This document shows positions 13,226 to 21,649 of a stretch of 24,797 bases of DNA, one piece after another. Both the position numbers and the translations under genes were made by a program. Source of the DNA: DASQUK01 sp050744525 (GTDB taxonomy: Bacteria > Actinomycetota > Acidimicrobiia > Acidimicrobiales > VFJN01); the NCBI GenBank assembly GCA_050744525.1, contig JBOGHG010000033.1:1-24797 (forward strand), in the 5' to 3' direction. How positions within the stretch are numbered: position 1 is the stretch's first letter; the number at the start of each line of letters is the position of its first letter. The notes under the pieces are model-generated. The model had not been told where the DNA came from. It was given only the letters and a program-made list of their open reading frames with translations, and did not search any database.

Positions 13226-15769
13226 CTACTCCGTGGCGATGGCCCCGAGGACGTCCAGGCGGGCCGCCCGGCGGGCGGGACGCAGCCCGGCCAGCACGCC
13301 GGCGATGGCGCCGACGACGACCACGATCGCCAGGCGGGTGGTCGGCAGCACGAACTGGCTGATGACCGAGCCCGGCGTGTTGCCCGCGGCCTCGACCAGC
13401 GCCCAGCCGAGGAACACGCCGAGGCCGATGCCGCCGACGACACCGAAGGTCGCCACGATCACCGACTCCCACCGCACCATCGACCGGAGCTGGGACCGGG
13501 TCTGCCCGACCGCCCGGAGCAGGCCCAGCTCCCGGGTGCGCTCGTGGACGGACAGGGACAGCGTGTTGGCGATGCCCATGAGGGCGATGATGATCGCCAG
13601 TGCCAGCAGGGCGTAGATGATCGTCAGGAACATGTCGGCTCCGGCCGACATGGTTTCGGCGAACTCTTCGCGGTCCTCGACGTCGGGATCGCCGAAGTCG
13701 GCGGCGACCCGCTCGACCGCCGCCTTGCCGTCGGCCAGCGATGTGCCGTCGGCCAGGTCGATCACGACCGTGGAGTCGACGGGCTGGTTGGTGTGGGGCG
13801 CATAGGTCTCCAGCGGCACGACGTAGCCGCCGACGATGTCGGGCACTGCGTAGACGGCCCCGACGGTCGGCTCGGCGGTGGCGCCGTCGGCGAACGTCAC
13901 CGTCACCGGGTCGCCCATCGTCCAGCCGTTGGCGTCGGCCGTGGCCTCGGAGATGGCGATCTCGTCGTCGCCCAGATCCGCCAGCGACCCCGAGCTCACC
14001 TCGACGTCGACGGCGGAGGCGAGGTCGGCCGGATCCGCCACCGTCAGCTCCTTGGTGTCGTCGTCGATCGAGGCGAAGCCCCGGCCGATCCCGACGGCGT
14101 CGTCGACCTCGGGCAGCTCCCCGACCTCGACCGCCAGGTCGGGGCTGAGGCTGCCGCCGAAGGGCCCGCTGGAGATCACCAGGTCGCCGGCGAACGACCG
14201 GTCGATCGTGTCGGCGGTCGACTCCTTGAGCGAGGCGGCGAACACGGTGAACAGCGTGACGATGCCCACGCCGACCATGAGCGCCGATGCGGTGGCCGCC
14301 GTGCGGCGGGGGTTGCGGATGGCGTTCTGCCGGGCCAGCGACCCGGTGAGGCCCCGCAGCCGCGCCAGCGGCGCGCCCAGGATCCCGGCGACGGGCCGGG
14401 CCACGACCGGGCCGAGCACGACGGTGCCGACGAGCGTGATGACCGCGCCGAGTCCGACGGTTCCCAGCGAGGGGTCGTCGGACAGGGCGACCGCCGTGGT
14501 GGTGGCGATACCCAACGCAGCGAGGATCGCACCGGCCACGACCCGGACGGCCGAGGGGCCCGTGCGCTCGACGGCGACGTCGCGCAGCGCCGCCAGCGGC
14601 GGGACCCGTGACGCCTTGATGGCGGGGATGATCCCGGCGAGCAGCGTGACGACGAGTCCCACGACCACGGAGACGATGACGGCGCCGCTGGTGACAACGA
14701 TGCCGCCGGCCGGCAGGGCGAACCCGGCAGCGTCGAACAGTCCCTTGAGCAGCGCGGCCACGCCGATGCCGCCGGCCAGCCCGGCCAACGACGCCACGAC
14801 GCCGACCACGAACGCCTCCATCACGACCGAGACCAGCACCTGGCGGCGCGACGCCCCGATGGCCCGCAGAAGGGCCGCGGTCCGGGTGCGCTGGGCGACG
14901 ATGATCGAGAACGTGTTGTAGATGCTGAACGTGGCCACCAGCAGGGCGATGCCGGCGAACACGGTGAGGAACGTCGTCAGCATGTCGAGGAACAGCTCGT
15001 TGATGTCGTCGGCGTTCTGCGTGGACACGTCCGTGCCGGACACCGCCTCGACGCCGCCGGGCAGCACCTCGCCCACGCGGGTGACGAGCTCGTCCTGAGA
15101 GGTGCCGTCCTCCGCCCGGACGGCGATGCTGGACACGCCGTCGGGGTCCTTGGTGACGTGGGTCATGGCGCCCTCGAGGCTGAAGGCGGTGAACGTCACG
15201 CCGCCGAGCCCGTCCTCGTCGCCGAACGTCGAGATGCCCACGATGGTCACCTCGACCGGCTCGGGCGTGAGCACGGTGGTGCGGTCGCCGATCTGTAGGT
15301 TGCCGTCGTCGGCGGCGCCGCGGTTGACGACCACCTCGTCGTCGGCCTCGGGTGCCCGGCCGTCGACCAGGCGATAGGCGTTGAGCTCCTCGTCGGTGGT
15401 CCAGCTGCCGGCGAGCTGCGGTGGGCCGTTGCCGCCCACGGCGTCGCCGTCGGCGCCGAGGATCTGGCCGAGCCCCTCGATCTGGGGCTCGGCCGCCGCC
15501 ACCCCGTCGACGGCCGCGACCTCGTCGACCAGCGATCGGTCGATCAGGCCCCGGGGCTCGTCGGCCTCGATGCCGAGGTCGGTGGCGTTGCGCACGACGA
15601 CGTCGGTGCCGGCGTTGACGTCGGCGAACAGGTTGTCGAAGTTGTTGCGCAGGGTGTCGCCGAGCACCAGGGTGCCGGCGAGGAAGGCGACACCCAGGAA
15701 CACGGCCACGGCCGTGCCCACCAGGCGCCGCCCGTGACCCCGCATCTCCTTGACGGTGAGTGACAACAT
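13226..15769 (-). CDS. ABC transporter permease, FtsX/MacB type
   Basis: This 847-residue permease has two FtsX units. A first transmembrane helix (about 16-36) is followed by a large outer domain (37-258) and an FtsX unit with three helices (about 262-292, 311-343, 360-385). A linker with two helices (about 408-428, 436-456) leads to a second unit: helix about 493-513, outer domain (514-708), and three helices (about 713-738, 768-793, 811-829). The ATPase-contact motif RTRTAALLRAIGASRRQ (294-310) recurs as RTRELGLLRAVGQTRSQ (744-760). It probably acts as a mechanotransmitting exporter or envelope-signalling complex with the ATPase encoded one base upstream (TGA-C-ATG, so translation is coupled). 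Cargo (lipoprotein, peptide or drug) cannot be deduced. A strong stem-loop follows the stop. Confidence 0.93.
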   Translation of the reverse strand: MLSLTVKEMRGHGRRLVGTAVAVFLGVAFLAGTLVLGDTLRNNFDNLFADVNAGTDVVVRNATDLGIEADEPRGLIDRSLVDEVAAVDGVAAAEPQIEGLGQILGADGDAVGGNGPPQLAGSWTTDEELNAYRLVDGRAPEADDEVVVNRGAADDGNLQIGDRTTVLTPEPVEVTIVGISTFGDEDGLGGVTFTAFSLEGAMTHVTKDPDGVSSIAVRAEDGTSQDELVTRVGEVLPGGVEAVSGTDVSTQNADDINELFLDMLTTFLTVFAGIALLVATFSIYNTFSIIVAQRTRTAALLRAIGASRRQVLVSVVMEAFVVGVVASLAGLAGGIGVAALLKGLFDAAGFALPAGGIVVTSGAVIVSVVVGLVVTLLAGIIPAIKASRVPPLAALRDVAVERTGPSAVRVVAGAILAALGIATTTAVALSDDPSLGTVGLGAVITLVGTVVLGPVVARPVAGILGAPLARLRGLTGSLARQNAIRNPRRTAATASALMVGVGIVTLFTVFAASLKESTADTIDRSFAGDLVISSGPFGGSLSPDLAVEVGELPEVDDAVGIGRGFASIDDDTKELTVADPADLASAVDVEVSSGSLADLGDDEIAISEATADANGWTMGDPVTVTFADGATAEPTVGAVYAVPDIVGGYVVPLETYAPHTNQPVDSTVVIDLADGTSLADGKAAVERVAADFGDPDVEDREEFAETMSAGADMFLTIIYALLALAIIIALMGIANTLSLSVHERTRELGLLRAVGQTRSQLRSMVRWESVIVATFGVVGGIGLGVFLGWALVEAAGNTPGSVISQFVLPTTRLAIVVVVGAIAGVLAGLRPARRAARLDVLGAIATE

Positions 15770-15770
15770 G

Positions 15771-16526
15771 TCAGTCCCCCAAGTCCTTGATCCGGTCCAG
15801 AACGGCCGTCGGCGTGGGATCCTCGAGGTGATCGACGATCAGGCCGTCGGCCAGGAACAGCGCCCGATCGGCGTAGCTGGCCGCCACCGGGTCATGGGTG
15901 ACCATGACGATGGTCTGGCTCATCTCGTCGACCGCGCGGCGCAGGAAGCCGAGGATCTCGCCGCCGGCGCGGGAGTCGACGTTGCCGGTCGGCTCGTCGG
16001 CGAAGACGATCCGGGGCCGGCTGGCCAGGGCCCGGGCCACGGCGACCCGCTGCTGCTGGCCGCCCGACAGCTCGGCCGGGCGGTGAGCCAGCCGGTCGCC
16101 GAGACCGACGGTATCGATGACCTCGTCGAGCCACCCGGCCTCGGGCTTGGTGCCGGCCAGGGTCAACGGCAGCACGATGTTCTCGCGGGCGGTGAGCGTC
16201 GGCACCAGGTTGAAGGCCTGGAACACGAAGCCGACCTCGGTGCGCCGCAGGAGCGTCAGCTCCTTGTCCGACAGCGTGCCCAGCTCGACGTCGCCGATGA
16301 ACACCTGGCCCTCGGTGAGGCCGTCGAGCCCGGCGACGACGTGCATGAGGGTCGACTTGCCCGAGCCCGAGGGACCCATGATGGCGGTGAACCGCCCGGT
16401 CGGGAACTCCACCGACACGTCGTCGAGGGCGACGACGGCGGTGTCCCCCGAGCCGTAGACCTTGGTGGCCTCGACGGCCCGGGCGGCCGCGTCCGTGCGG
16501 GTGAGGGTGCTGGCGACGGCGGTCAT
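15771..16526 (-). CDS. ABC transporter ATP-binding protein (MacB/LolD family)
   Basis: This 251-residue ATPase powers the adjacent FtsX-type permease. It has Walker A GPSGSGKST (51-59), Q-loop Gln103 in GFVFQAFNLVPTLTARENI, signature LSGGQQQRVAVARAL (153-167), Walker B RIVFADEPTGN (172-182) with catalytic Glu178, and the switch His211 (VMVTHDP). The FQxFNL and ADEPTGN wording is typical of the LolD/MacB branch, which pairs with FtsX-like permeases. The first about 20 residues are a non-conserved extension. Its ATG overlaps the stop of the SHOCT gene (ATGA), and its stop is one base before the permease ATG, so the three are translated from one message. Confidence 0.96.
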   Translation of the reverse strand: MTAVASTLTRTDAAARAVEATKVYGSGDTAVVALDDVSVEFPTGRFTAIMGPSGSGKSTLMHVVAGLDGLTEGQVFIGDVELGTLSDKELTLLRRTEVGFVFQAFNLVPTLTARENIVLPLTLAGTKPEAGWLDEVIDTVGLGDRLAHRPAELSGGQQQRVAVARALASRPRIVFADEPTGNVDSRAGGEILGFLRRAVDEMSQTIVMVTHDPVAASYADRALFLADGLIVDHLEDPTPTAVLDRIKDLGD

Positions 16527-16786
16527 CGGTCGTCCTCCTTCAGCACGCCCAGCCGCTCGCGGTACTCGTCGGCGGAGATGTCGCCGCGGGCATAGCGCTC
16601 GCCGAGGACGGATTGGGCCGAGGGCTCACGGCGCCATGGGCCGCCGCGCCGGCGGCGGAACCACCAGATGCCGACCGCCAGCACGGCGATCCAGAACAGG
16701 GGGAAGATCAGGAACCACGGCCCGGGGCCATCGCCCCAGCCGTCGTTGTGGGTGGCAAGGATGGACGTGAGGGTTGAAGTCAACAT
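16523..16786 (-). CDS. Small membrane protein with SHOCT domain
   Basis: This 87-residue protein has one transmembrane helix (about 22-45, WFLIFPLFWIAVLAVGIWWF) followed by a basic RRRR stop-transfer and a C-terminal SHOCT motif (about 56-84: SAQSVLGERYARGDISADEYRERLGVLKE). SHOCT domains are short helical modules thought to mediate oligomerisation; many sit at the end of small membrane proteins like this one. The stop overlaps the ATPase start by four bases, so it is a coupled part of the ABC operon and may be an accessory subunit or anchor. The ribosome site before the ATG at 16786 is weak (GATGGG). Confidence 0.85.
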   Translation of the reverse strand: MLTSTLTSILATHNDGWGDGPGPWFLIFPLFWIAVLAVGIWWFRRRRGGPWRREPSAQSVLGERYARGDISADEYRERLGVLKEDDR

Positions 16787-16876
16787 GCGCCCATCGTCGG
16801 GCCGGACGCCGCCGAATTCGTCGTCCCGGGGGAGGCTTGTGGGCTACTCCGGGCGTGGTACCGGCATCGCCACGGA

Positions 16877-17548
16877 CTACGCCCCCGTGGGGCGGACGAG
16901 GCCCGACTCGTAGGCGAAGACCACGAGCTGGGCCCGGTCGCGGGCACCGAGCTTCACCATGGCCCGGCTGACGTGGGTCTTCGCCGTCATGGGGCTGACG
17001 TAGAGCCGCTCGGCGATCTCGTCGTTGGTGAGCCCCTCGGCGACCAGCGCCATCACCTCCCGCTCCCGGCCGGTGAGCACGTCGAGCGCCGGCGCCGGCC
17101 GGGCCTCGCGGGTCCGGCTGGCGAACTCGCCGATGAGACGGCGGGTGACGCCGGGCGACAGCAGGGCGTCGCCGCTGGCCACCGCCCGCACCGCCCGCAG
17201 CAGCTCCACGGGTTCGGTGTCCTTGACCAGGAAGCCGCTGGCGCCTGAGCGAATGGCCTCGAACACGTACTCGTCCAGCTCGAACGTGGTGAGGATGACG
17301 ATGCGGGCGTCCGACAGCCGTTCGTCACCGGCGATCGTCCGGGTGGCGGCGAGGCCATCGGTGCCGGGCATGCGGATGTCCATGAGCACCACGTCGGGTG
17401 CCAGGCGCCGCACGAGCCTCACGGCCTCGTCGCCGTCGTCGGCCTCGCCCACGACCTCGATGTCGTCCTGCGCGTCGAGCAGCGCCTTGAAGCCGGCGCG
17501 GACCAGGGCCTGGTCGTCGGCCAGTACCACCCGGATCACGGCAGCCAC
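16877..17548 (-). CDS. NarL-family response regulator
   Basis: This 223-residue regulator has a receiver (about 3-122) with acidic D11/D12, phospho-acceptor Asp57 (VVLMDIRMPGTDG), Thr87/88 (ILTTF) and Lys109 (FLVKD). A LuxR-type helix-turn-helix (about 155-218: LTGREREVMALVAEGLTNDEIAERL, then MTAKTHVSRAMVKLGARDRAQ) follows. GTG at 17548 is chosen since AGGA lies 9 bases upstream; GTG at 17539 is the alternative. It starts 4 bases after the kinase stop, so the two form a two-component operon. It ends 90 bases before the SHOCT-ABC operon, whose promoter it may well control. Confidence 0.95.
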   Translation of the reverse strand: MAAVIRVVLADDQALVRAGFKALLDAQDDIEVVGEADDGDEAVRLVRRLAPDVVLMDIRMPGTDGLAATRTIAGDERLSDARIVILTTFELDEYVFEAIRSGASGFLVKDTEPVELLRAVRAVASGDALLSPGVTRRLIGEFASRTREARPAPALDVLTGREREVMALVAEGLTNDEIAERLYVSPMTAKTHVSRAMVKLGARDRAQLVVFAYESGLVRPTGA

Positions 17549-17552
17549 GGCG

Positions 17553-18800
17553 CTACATCCTGTCGATCGGGAAGCGGGCGCGCACACGGAAGCCCCGGCC
17601 GGGTCGGGGACCGGCCTCGAAGCTCCCGCTCAGCGCCTGGACCCGTTCCCGCATGCCGGCGATGCCGCGCCCGGGGCCGTCACGGGGCGCCGCCGGCGCC
17701 CCCGCCCCGTCGTCGTCGATCTGCACCGTGAGCTGGTCGTCGCCGTAGTCGAGCCGGACTCGCGCCCCGTTGGTGCCGGCGTGGCGGACCACGTTGGTCA
17801 GCGCCTCCTGCACGATGCGGAACGCGGCCAGGTCGACGCCGGCGGGAACGGGCCGGGCGTCGCCCGAGACGTCCAGCGTCACGTCGAGCCCCGCGGTGCG
17901 CGTGCGCTCCACCAACCCCGGGAGGTCGCGGAGCCCGGCCGTCGGGGCCCGGGGCGCCGTCGCCCCGTCCTCGTCCCCGCTCCGCCGCAGCACGTCCAGC
18001 ACCGACCGCAGCTCGCCGAGCGCCTCCTTGCTCGCGGCCTTGATGGCCGTCAGGGCGGGTCGGGCCTGGTCGGGCCGCTCGTCCAGCAGGTGGAGCGCGA
18101 CGCCGGCCTGCACGTTGATGAGCGAGATGTTGTGGGCCAGGACGTCGTGGAGCTCGCGGGCGATGAGCAGGCGCTCCTCGCTGGCCCGGCGCCGCGCCTC
18201 CTCGGCCTGGACGTGGGCCAGCTCGGCCCGCCGCTCGCGCCGGGTGCGGAGGATCTCGGCCCCGGTCCCCAGCACCAGCAGCCATGCGGCGAGCCCCAGC
18301 GCCCGGCCGACGTCCCACGACTCCTGGCCGAGCAGCGGCGGGAGCGCGGTGAAGCCCACGTAACCGACGGCCAGGGTTCCCCATGCGAACGCCCGGCGCC
18401 CGGCGAGCACCGCACTGACGAGGGCGAAGATCAGCGCCGGGAAGCCGGCGGGGCCACGGGGGTAGTCGGTCAACCAGTAGGCGAGGGCGGCCGACAAGGC
18501 GACGGCCAGCGCCACCTCGGGCCAGCGGCGACGCGCCAGCAACGCCGCCGGTCCGGCGAGCAGCAACGCCACGCCCAGCGCATCGAGCGACCAGCGCTCG
18601 GGCTGGTTGTGCCCGGCGCCCGCGGTACCTCCCACCTGCAGGATCGCCACCACCAGGACCGGGAAGATGCCGAGCCACCACCGGCCCAGGGCCCGGACGT
18701 GCGCGAGCAGGTCGGGGAGGGCGGCTCGGGCGCGCGGTACACGGGCGTGGTCGGTGGTGGCCACGGACAGCACGGTACGGCGGCGCCAGGCCCTCGGCAT
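17553..18800 (-). CDS. NarL-type sensor histidine kinase
   Basis: This 415-residue membrane kinase has an N-terminal multi-helix region (hydrophobic segments at about 41-58, 73-90, 95-110, 120-135, 138-155 and 166-184) with no large outer sensor domain. A coiled coil (185-210) leads to a HisKA_3 dimerisation helix (ERLLIARELHDVLAHNISLINVQAG) with phospho-acceptor His218. The ATPase domain has the N box EALTNVVRHAG (332-342, Asn336), IDDDGAGAP (361-369) and GRGIAGMRERVQALSG (377-392). The short loops suggest it senses something in or near the membrane, as intramembrane-sensing kinases tied to ABC transporters do. The partner regulator follows at once. The ATG at 18800 has only GTGGAC before it, so the start is uncertain by some codons. 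Confidence 0.93.
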   Translation of the reverse strand: MPRAWRRRTVLSVATTDHARVPRARAALPDLLAHVRALGRWWLGIFPVLVVAILQVGGTAGAGHNQPERWSLDALGVALLLAGPAALLARRRWPEVALAVALSAALAYWLTDYPRGPAGFPALIFALVSAVLAGRRAFAWGTLAVGYVGFTALPPLLGQESWDVGRALGLAAWLLVLGTGAEILRTRRERRAELAHVQAEEARRRASEERLLIARELHDVLAHNISLINVQAGVALHLLDERPDQARPALTAIKAASKEALGELRSVLDVLRRSGDEDGATAPRAPTAGLRDLPGLVERTRTAGLDVTLDVSGDARPVPAGVDLAAFRIVQEALTNVVRHAGTNGARVRLDYGDDQLTVQIDDDGAGAPAAPRDGPGRGIAGMRERVQALSGSFEAGPRPGRGFRVRARFPIDRM

Positions 18801-18863
18801 CGTCCACCCGGAGCATCGGTGCCTACCGCGCCCGCCGTACGCCCGCCGCGGCCCCGACCGGGA

Positions 18864-18881
18864 GGTGGGGACAACCCCACC
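18864..18881. promoter_or_regulatory. Perfect inverted repeat between the two divergent kinase operons
   Basis: GGTGGGGACAACCCCACC is a perfect 7-bp inverted repeat with a 4-base centre, 59 bases before the plus-strand kinase ATG and 63 before the minus-strand one, so nearly midway in the 140-bp shared spacer. NarL-family regulators bind such dyads. It could be the operator for one or both regulators; this is inferred from position and symmetry. Confidence 0.45.
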
Positions 18882-18926
18882 CGCGGGTTTCCCGCTCGCT
18901 CCATGTCGCCCCGGGCCGGATTTCCT

Positions 18927-18932
18927 TACGGT
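18927..18932 (+). promoter_or_regulatory. Candidate -10 element for leaderless kinase transcript
   Basis: TACGGT matches TAnnnT and ends 8 bases before the ATG at 18941. The ATG has no Shine-Dalgarno sequence in the preceding 25 bases. Transcription starting 7-9 bases after this element would begin at or next to the A of ATG, as in leaderless mRNAs common in actinobacteria. The -35 region is not recognisable. Confidence 0.4.
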
Positions 18933-18940
18933 TGTGCCCG

Positions 18941-20200
18941 ATGCTCCGAGATCTGCTCCGCCCGTGGCGCGAGTCGCTGACGTGGTGGCGGCTGACCCAC
19001 ATCGTGCTGGGCCTGTTCGTCGGCACCGCCACCTTCACGCTGCTGGTCGTGCTGCTGGCGCTGTCGGTCAGCCTGCTCATCACGTTCCCGCTGGCGCTGC
19101 CCTTCGTGTGGGCCCTGTTCGTGGTGGCCCGCGGCATCGGCCACGTCGAACGCAGCCGCTACGCGGCGCTGCTGGGCGTCGAGATGGTGGACCCGGTCCC
19201 GCCCCTACGGGAGACGTCGCTGTGGCGGCGACTGGTCGAGCGGGTGAAGTCGCGCCCCCGCTGGCGCGAGATCGTCTACGGCGTGGTGCGGCTGCCGCTG
19301 AGCCTGCTGACCGCGCTCCCGACGATGGCGGCGTGGAGCGGATCGGCGGCACTGCTGGTGCTGCCCGCCTACGTGAGCCACCTGCCCGGGGGAACCGCCA
19401 AGTTCGGGTTGTTCGAGGTGTCCCAGGGGCCCGGCTCGGCGCTGGCGGCCGTGGTGGGTGCGATCGGGCTGGCTGTGTTGGCGCCGTGGGTCACCCACGG
19501 GGTGGCGGCCCTCGACGTCGCGGCGGGCCGTCGGCTCCTGAGCCTGCGTCCGCAGGAGGCGGTCGACCGGCGGGTGGCGCAGCTCGAGACCAGCCGGGCC
19601 GCGGCCGTGGACAGCGCCGAGGCCGAGAGGCGCCGCATCGAGCGCGACCTGCACGACGGCGCCCAGCAGCGGCTCGTGGCGCTGGCCGTGGAGCTGGGCA
19701 ACGCCCGCGAGCGGCTCGAGGTCGACCCCGAGGGCGGGCGCGCCCTGGTGGCGGAGGCCCACGAGGAGGCCAAGGCCGCACTGAAGGAGATCCGCGACCT
19801 GGTGCGCGGCATCCATCCCGTGATCCTCGAGGACCGGGGCCTCGACGCCGCCCTTTCCGCCATCGTGGCCCGCTCGTCCGTGCCGGTCCGCCTCGAGATC
19901 GACGTGGCCGAACGGCCGTCGCCCGCGGTGGAGAGCACCGCCTACTTCGTGGTGGCCGAGGCGCTCACCAACGTCGCCCGCCACGCCGATGCGACGAGGG
20001 CCGCGGTCACGATCGAGCGGGCCGGTGATCGCCTGGTCATCGAGGTGCGCGACGACGGCCGGGGCGGCGCCGATGCCGAGTCCGGCACCGGCCTGCGCGG
20101 GCTGCGCGACCGGGTTGCAGCTCACGGGGGCAGCATGCACGTGGTCAGCCCCCCGGGCGGGCCGACGACGCTGCTGGTGGAGCTCCCATGCGGATCGTGA
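18941..20200 (+). CDS. Sensor histidine kinase with N-terminal membrane sensor domain
   Basis: This 419-residue kinase begins with a membrane sensor region (about 18-195) resembling the 'putative sensor' domain of actinobacterial kinases: hydrophobic helices at about 20-63, 113-142 and 166-190, with the RGIGHVERSRYAALLG loop between. A coiled coil (205-230) leads to the HisKA_3 motif RRRIERDLHDGAQQRLVALAVEL with His238. The ATPase domain has AEALTNVARHADAT (339-352, Asn344), RDDGRGGAD (370-378) and GTGLRGLRDRVAAHGG (382-397). I take ATG 18941; a TTG at 18932 is the only longer option. The gene overlaps the regulator start by 13 bases, so the two are translationally coupled, and a DUF4097-like protein ends the operon. 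Confidence 0.94.
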   Translation: MLRDLLRPWRESLTWWRLTHIVLGLFVGTATFTLLVVLLALSVSLLITFPLALPFVWALFVVARGIGHVERSRYAALLGVEMVDPVPPLRETSLWRRLVERVKSRPRWREIVYGVVRLPLSLLTALPTMAAWSGSAALLVLPAYVSHLPGGTAKFGLFEVSQGPGSALAAVVGAIGLAVLAPWVTHGVAALDVAAGRRLLSLRPQEAVDRRVAQLETSRAAAVDSAEAERRRIERDLHDGAQQRLVALAVELGNARERLEVDPEGGRALVAEAHEEAKAALKEIRDLVRGIHPVILEDRGLDAALSAIVARSSVPVRLEIDVAERPSPAVESTAYFVVAEALTNVARHADATRAAVTIERAGDRLVIEVRDDGRGGADAESGTGLRGLRDRVAAHGGSMHVVSPPGGPTTLLVELPCGS

Positions 20201-20832
20201 TCGCCGAGGATTCCGTGCTCCTGCGCGCCGGGCTCACCCGGTTGCTGGCGGACGCCGGAGAAGAGGTCGTCGCCGCCGTCGACAACGCCGACGACCTGCT
20301 CACCGTGGTCGAGCGCCATCAACCCGACCTGGCGGTGGTCGACGTGCGCATGCCGCCCACCCATACCGACGACGGCCTCCGCGCCGCGCTGCAGATCCGG
20401 GCGCGGTGGCCCACCATCGCCATCCTCGTGCTGTCGCAGTACGTGGAGGAGACGTACGCCACCGACCTCCTGGCCGACGACACCAGCGGGCTGGGCTACC
20501 TGCTCAAGGACCGCATCGCCGACGTCGCCGAGTTCCTCGACGGCGTCCGGCGCGTGGGCGCCGGGGGCACCGTGCTCGACCCCGAGGTCGTCGCCCAGCT
20601 GCTGGCGCGGTCGCGTCGGCGGGATCCGCTGGACCGCCTGTCGCCCCGCGAGCGTGAGGTGCTCGGGCTCATGGCCGAGGGCCGCTCCAACGGCGCCATC
20701 GCCCGCGAGCTGGTGGTGAGCGACGGCGCCGTCGAGAAGCACGTCAGCAACATCTTCACCAAGTTGGACCTGCCGCCCACCGAGCACGACCACCGCCGCG
20801 TGCTGGCCGTGCTGCGCTGGCTCGAGACCTGA
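20188..20832 (+). CDS. LuxR-type response regulator
   Basis: This 214-residue regulator has a receiver (about 1-120) with acidic E7/D8, phospho-acceptor Asp52 (AVVDVRMPPTHTDDG), Ser in the switch position (VLSQYVEE) and the Lys of YLLKDR. The receiver includes the PPTHTDDG loop typical of the regulator group paired with HDGAQQR-type kinases. The helix-turn-helix lies at about 148-205 (LSPREREVLGLMAEGRSNGAIARELVV, then VEKHVSNIFTKLDL). It begins inside the kinase gene and ends 10 bases before the DUF4097-like gene, so it is the middle gene of a three-gene operon whose last product it probably controls. Confidence 0.95.
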   Translation: MRIVIAEDSVLLRAGLTRLLADAGEEVVAAVDNADDLLTVVERHQPDLAVVDVRMPPTHTDDGLRAALQIRARWPTIAILVLSQYVEETYATDLLADDTSGLGYLLKDRIADVAEFLDGVRRVGAGGTVLDPEVVAQLLARSRRRDPLDRLSPREREVLGLMAEGRSNGAIARELVVSDGAVEKHVSNIFTKLDLPPTEHDHRRVLAVLRWLET

Positions 20833-20842
20833 GGACCGCGTG

Positions 20843-21649
20843 ATGCCCGATACCACCACCCCCTCGCGGCGTGTCCGCCGGACCTGGCTCATCATCGGCA
20901 GCCTGGTCACGGTGCCCACGTTGCTGTTCGGGGCGTCCAGCGTGGCGAGCGCTCTGGCGCACGAGGAGCGCACGGAGGTCTCCGAGTTCGATGCGTCCGG
21001 ATTGCGCAGCGTCGACATCGTCATCGACGACGCCGCCGGCTCGATCCGTGTCGTCGGTGTCGACGACGCGGACATGATCACCGTGAACGCCCACATCAGC
21101 GACGGCTTGCGCGCCACCGGGCACGACGTGCGGCGCGAGGGCGACCGCCTGGTGATCGAGGGCACCTGCCCCCTGTTCCTCGCGGACTGGTGCAGCGTGC
21201 GCTACACGATCGAGATGCCGTCGGATCTCGCGGTTGCCGCCGAGGCCGACGACGGCCGGATCACCGTGACCGACATCGCCGGCGGCGTCGAGGCGTCGTC
21301 CGACAACGGCCGGGTCGAGTTGGCGCGGATCGAGGGCGACATCGTGCTGCACAGCGACAACGGTTCGGTGACGGCCACCGGGATCCGTGGGGCGCGAGCG
21401 GAGGCGACGACGGACAACGGCGAGGTGCGGCTCGAGTTCGTCGACCCGCCCGACGACGTGGCGGCCACCTCCGACAATGGCTCGGTCGAAGTCGTGATCC
21501 CCGACGTCGGCGCGGTCGCCTACAGGGTCGATGCGGACAGCGACAACGGCACCGTGTCGTTCCCGATCCGGACGGACCCCGACGGCGACCGCACGATCAC
21601 CGCGACGTCCGACAACGGCGACGTGACCATCGCCTACTCCCTGGGCTGA
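20843..21649 (+). CDS. DUF4097-like beta-repeat envelope protein
   Basis: This 268-residue protein has an N-terminal hydrophobic segment (about 15-36, after basic RRVRR) that acts as membrane anchor or signal, so the rest is outside the cell. The body is a beta-strand repeat region: a D[DN]G-hydrophobic pattern recurs seven times at residues 136, 154, 172, 191, 211, 234 and 257 (for example SDNGRVEL, SDNGSVTA, SDNGDVTI), as in the DUF4097 adhesin-like/LiaF-LiaG type beta-helix proteins. Cys109 and Cys117 flank a short loop and may form a disulphide. ATG at 20843 has GAGGA 8 bases upstream; a GTG at 20840 is possible. Placed last in a kinase-regulator operon, it may be an envelope-stress accessory or signal protein. 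The exact function is unknown. Confidence 0.85.
   Translation: MPDTTTPSRRVRRTWLIIGSLVTVPTLLFGASSVASALAHEERTEVSEFDASGLRSVDIVIDDAAGSIRVVGVDDADMITVNAHISDGLRATGHDVRREGDRLVIEGTCPLFLADWCSVRYTIEMPSDLAVAAEADDGRITVTDIAGGVEASSDNGRVELARIEGDIVLHSDNGSVTATGIRGARAEATTDNGEVRLEFVDPPDDVAATSDNGSVEVVIPDVGAVAYRVDADSDNGTVSFPIRTDPDGDRTITATSDNGDVTIAYSLG

Noticed and set aside
11734..13443. A 569-codon minus-strand open frame antisense to gpgS and folP2
   Set aside because: It lies opposite two genes with clear motifs and contains no domain of its own.
16870..16890. CCACGG/CCGTGG inverted repeat at the end of the NarL-type regulator as a terminator
   Set aside because: The stem is only 6 bp with a 9-base loop, no T-run follows, and the regulator may be read through into the SHOCT-ABC operon.
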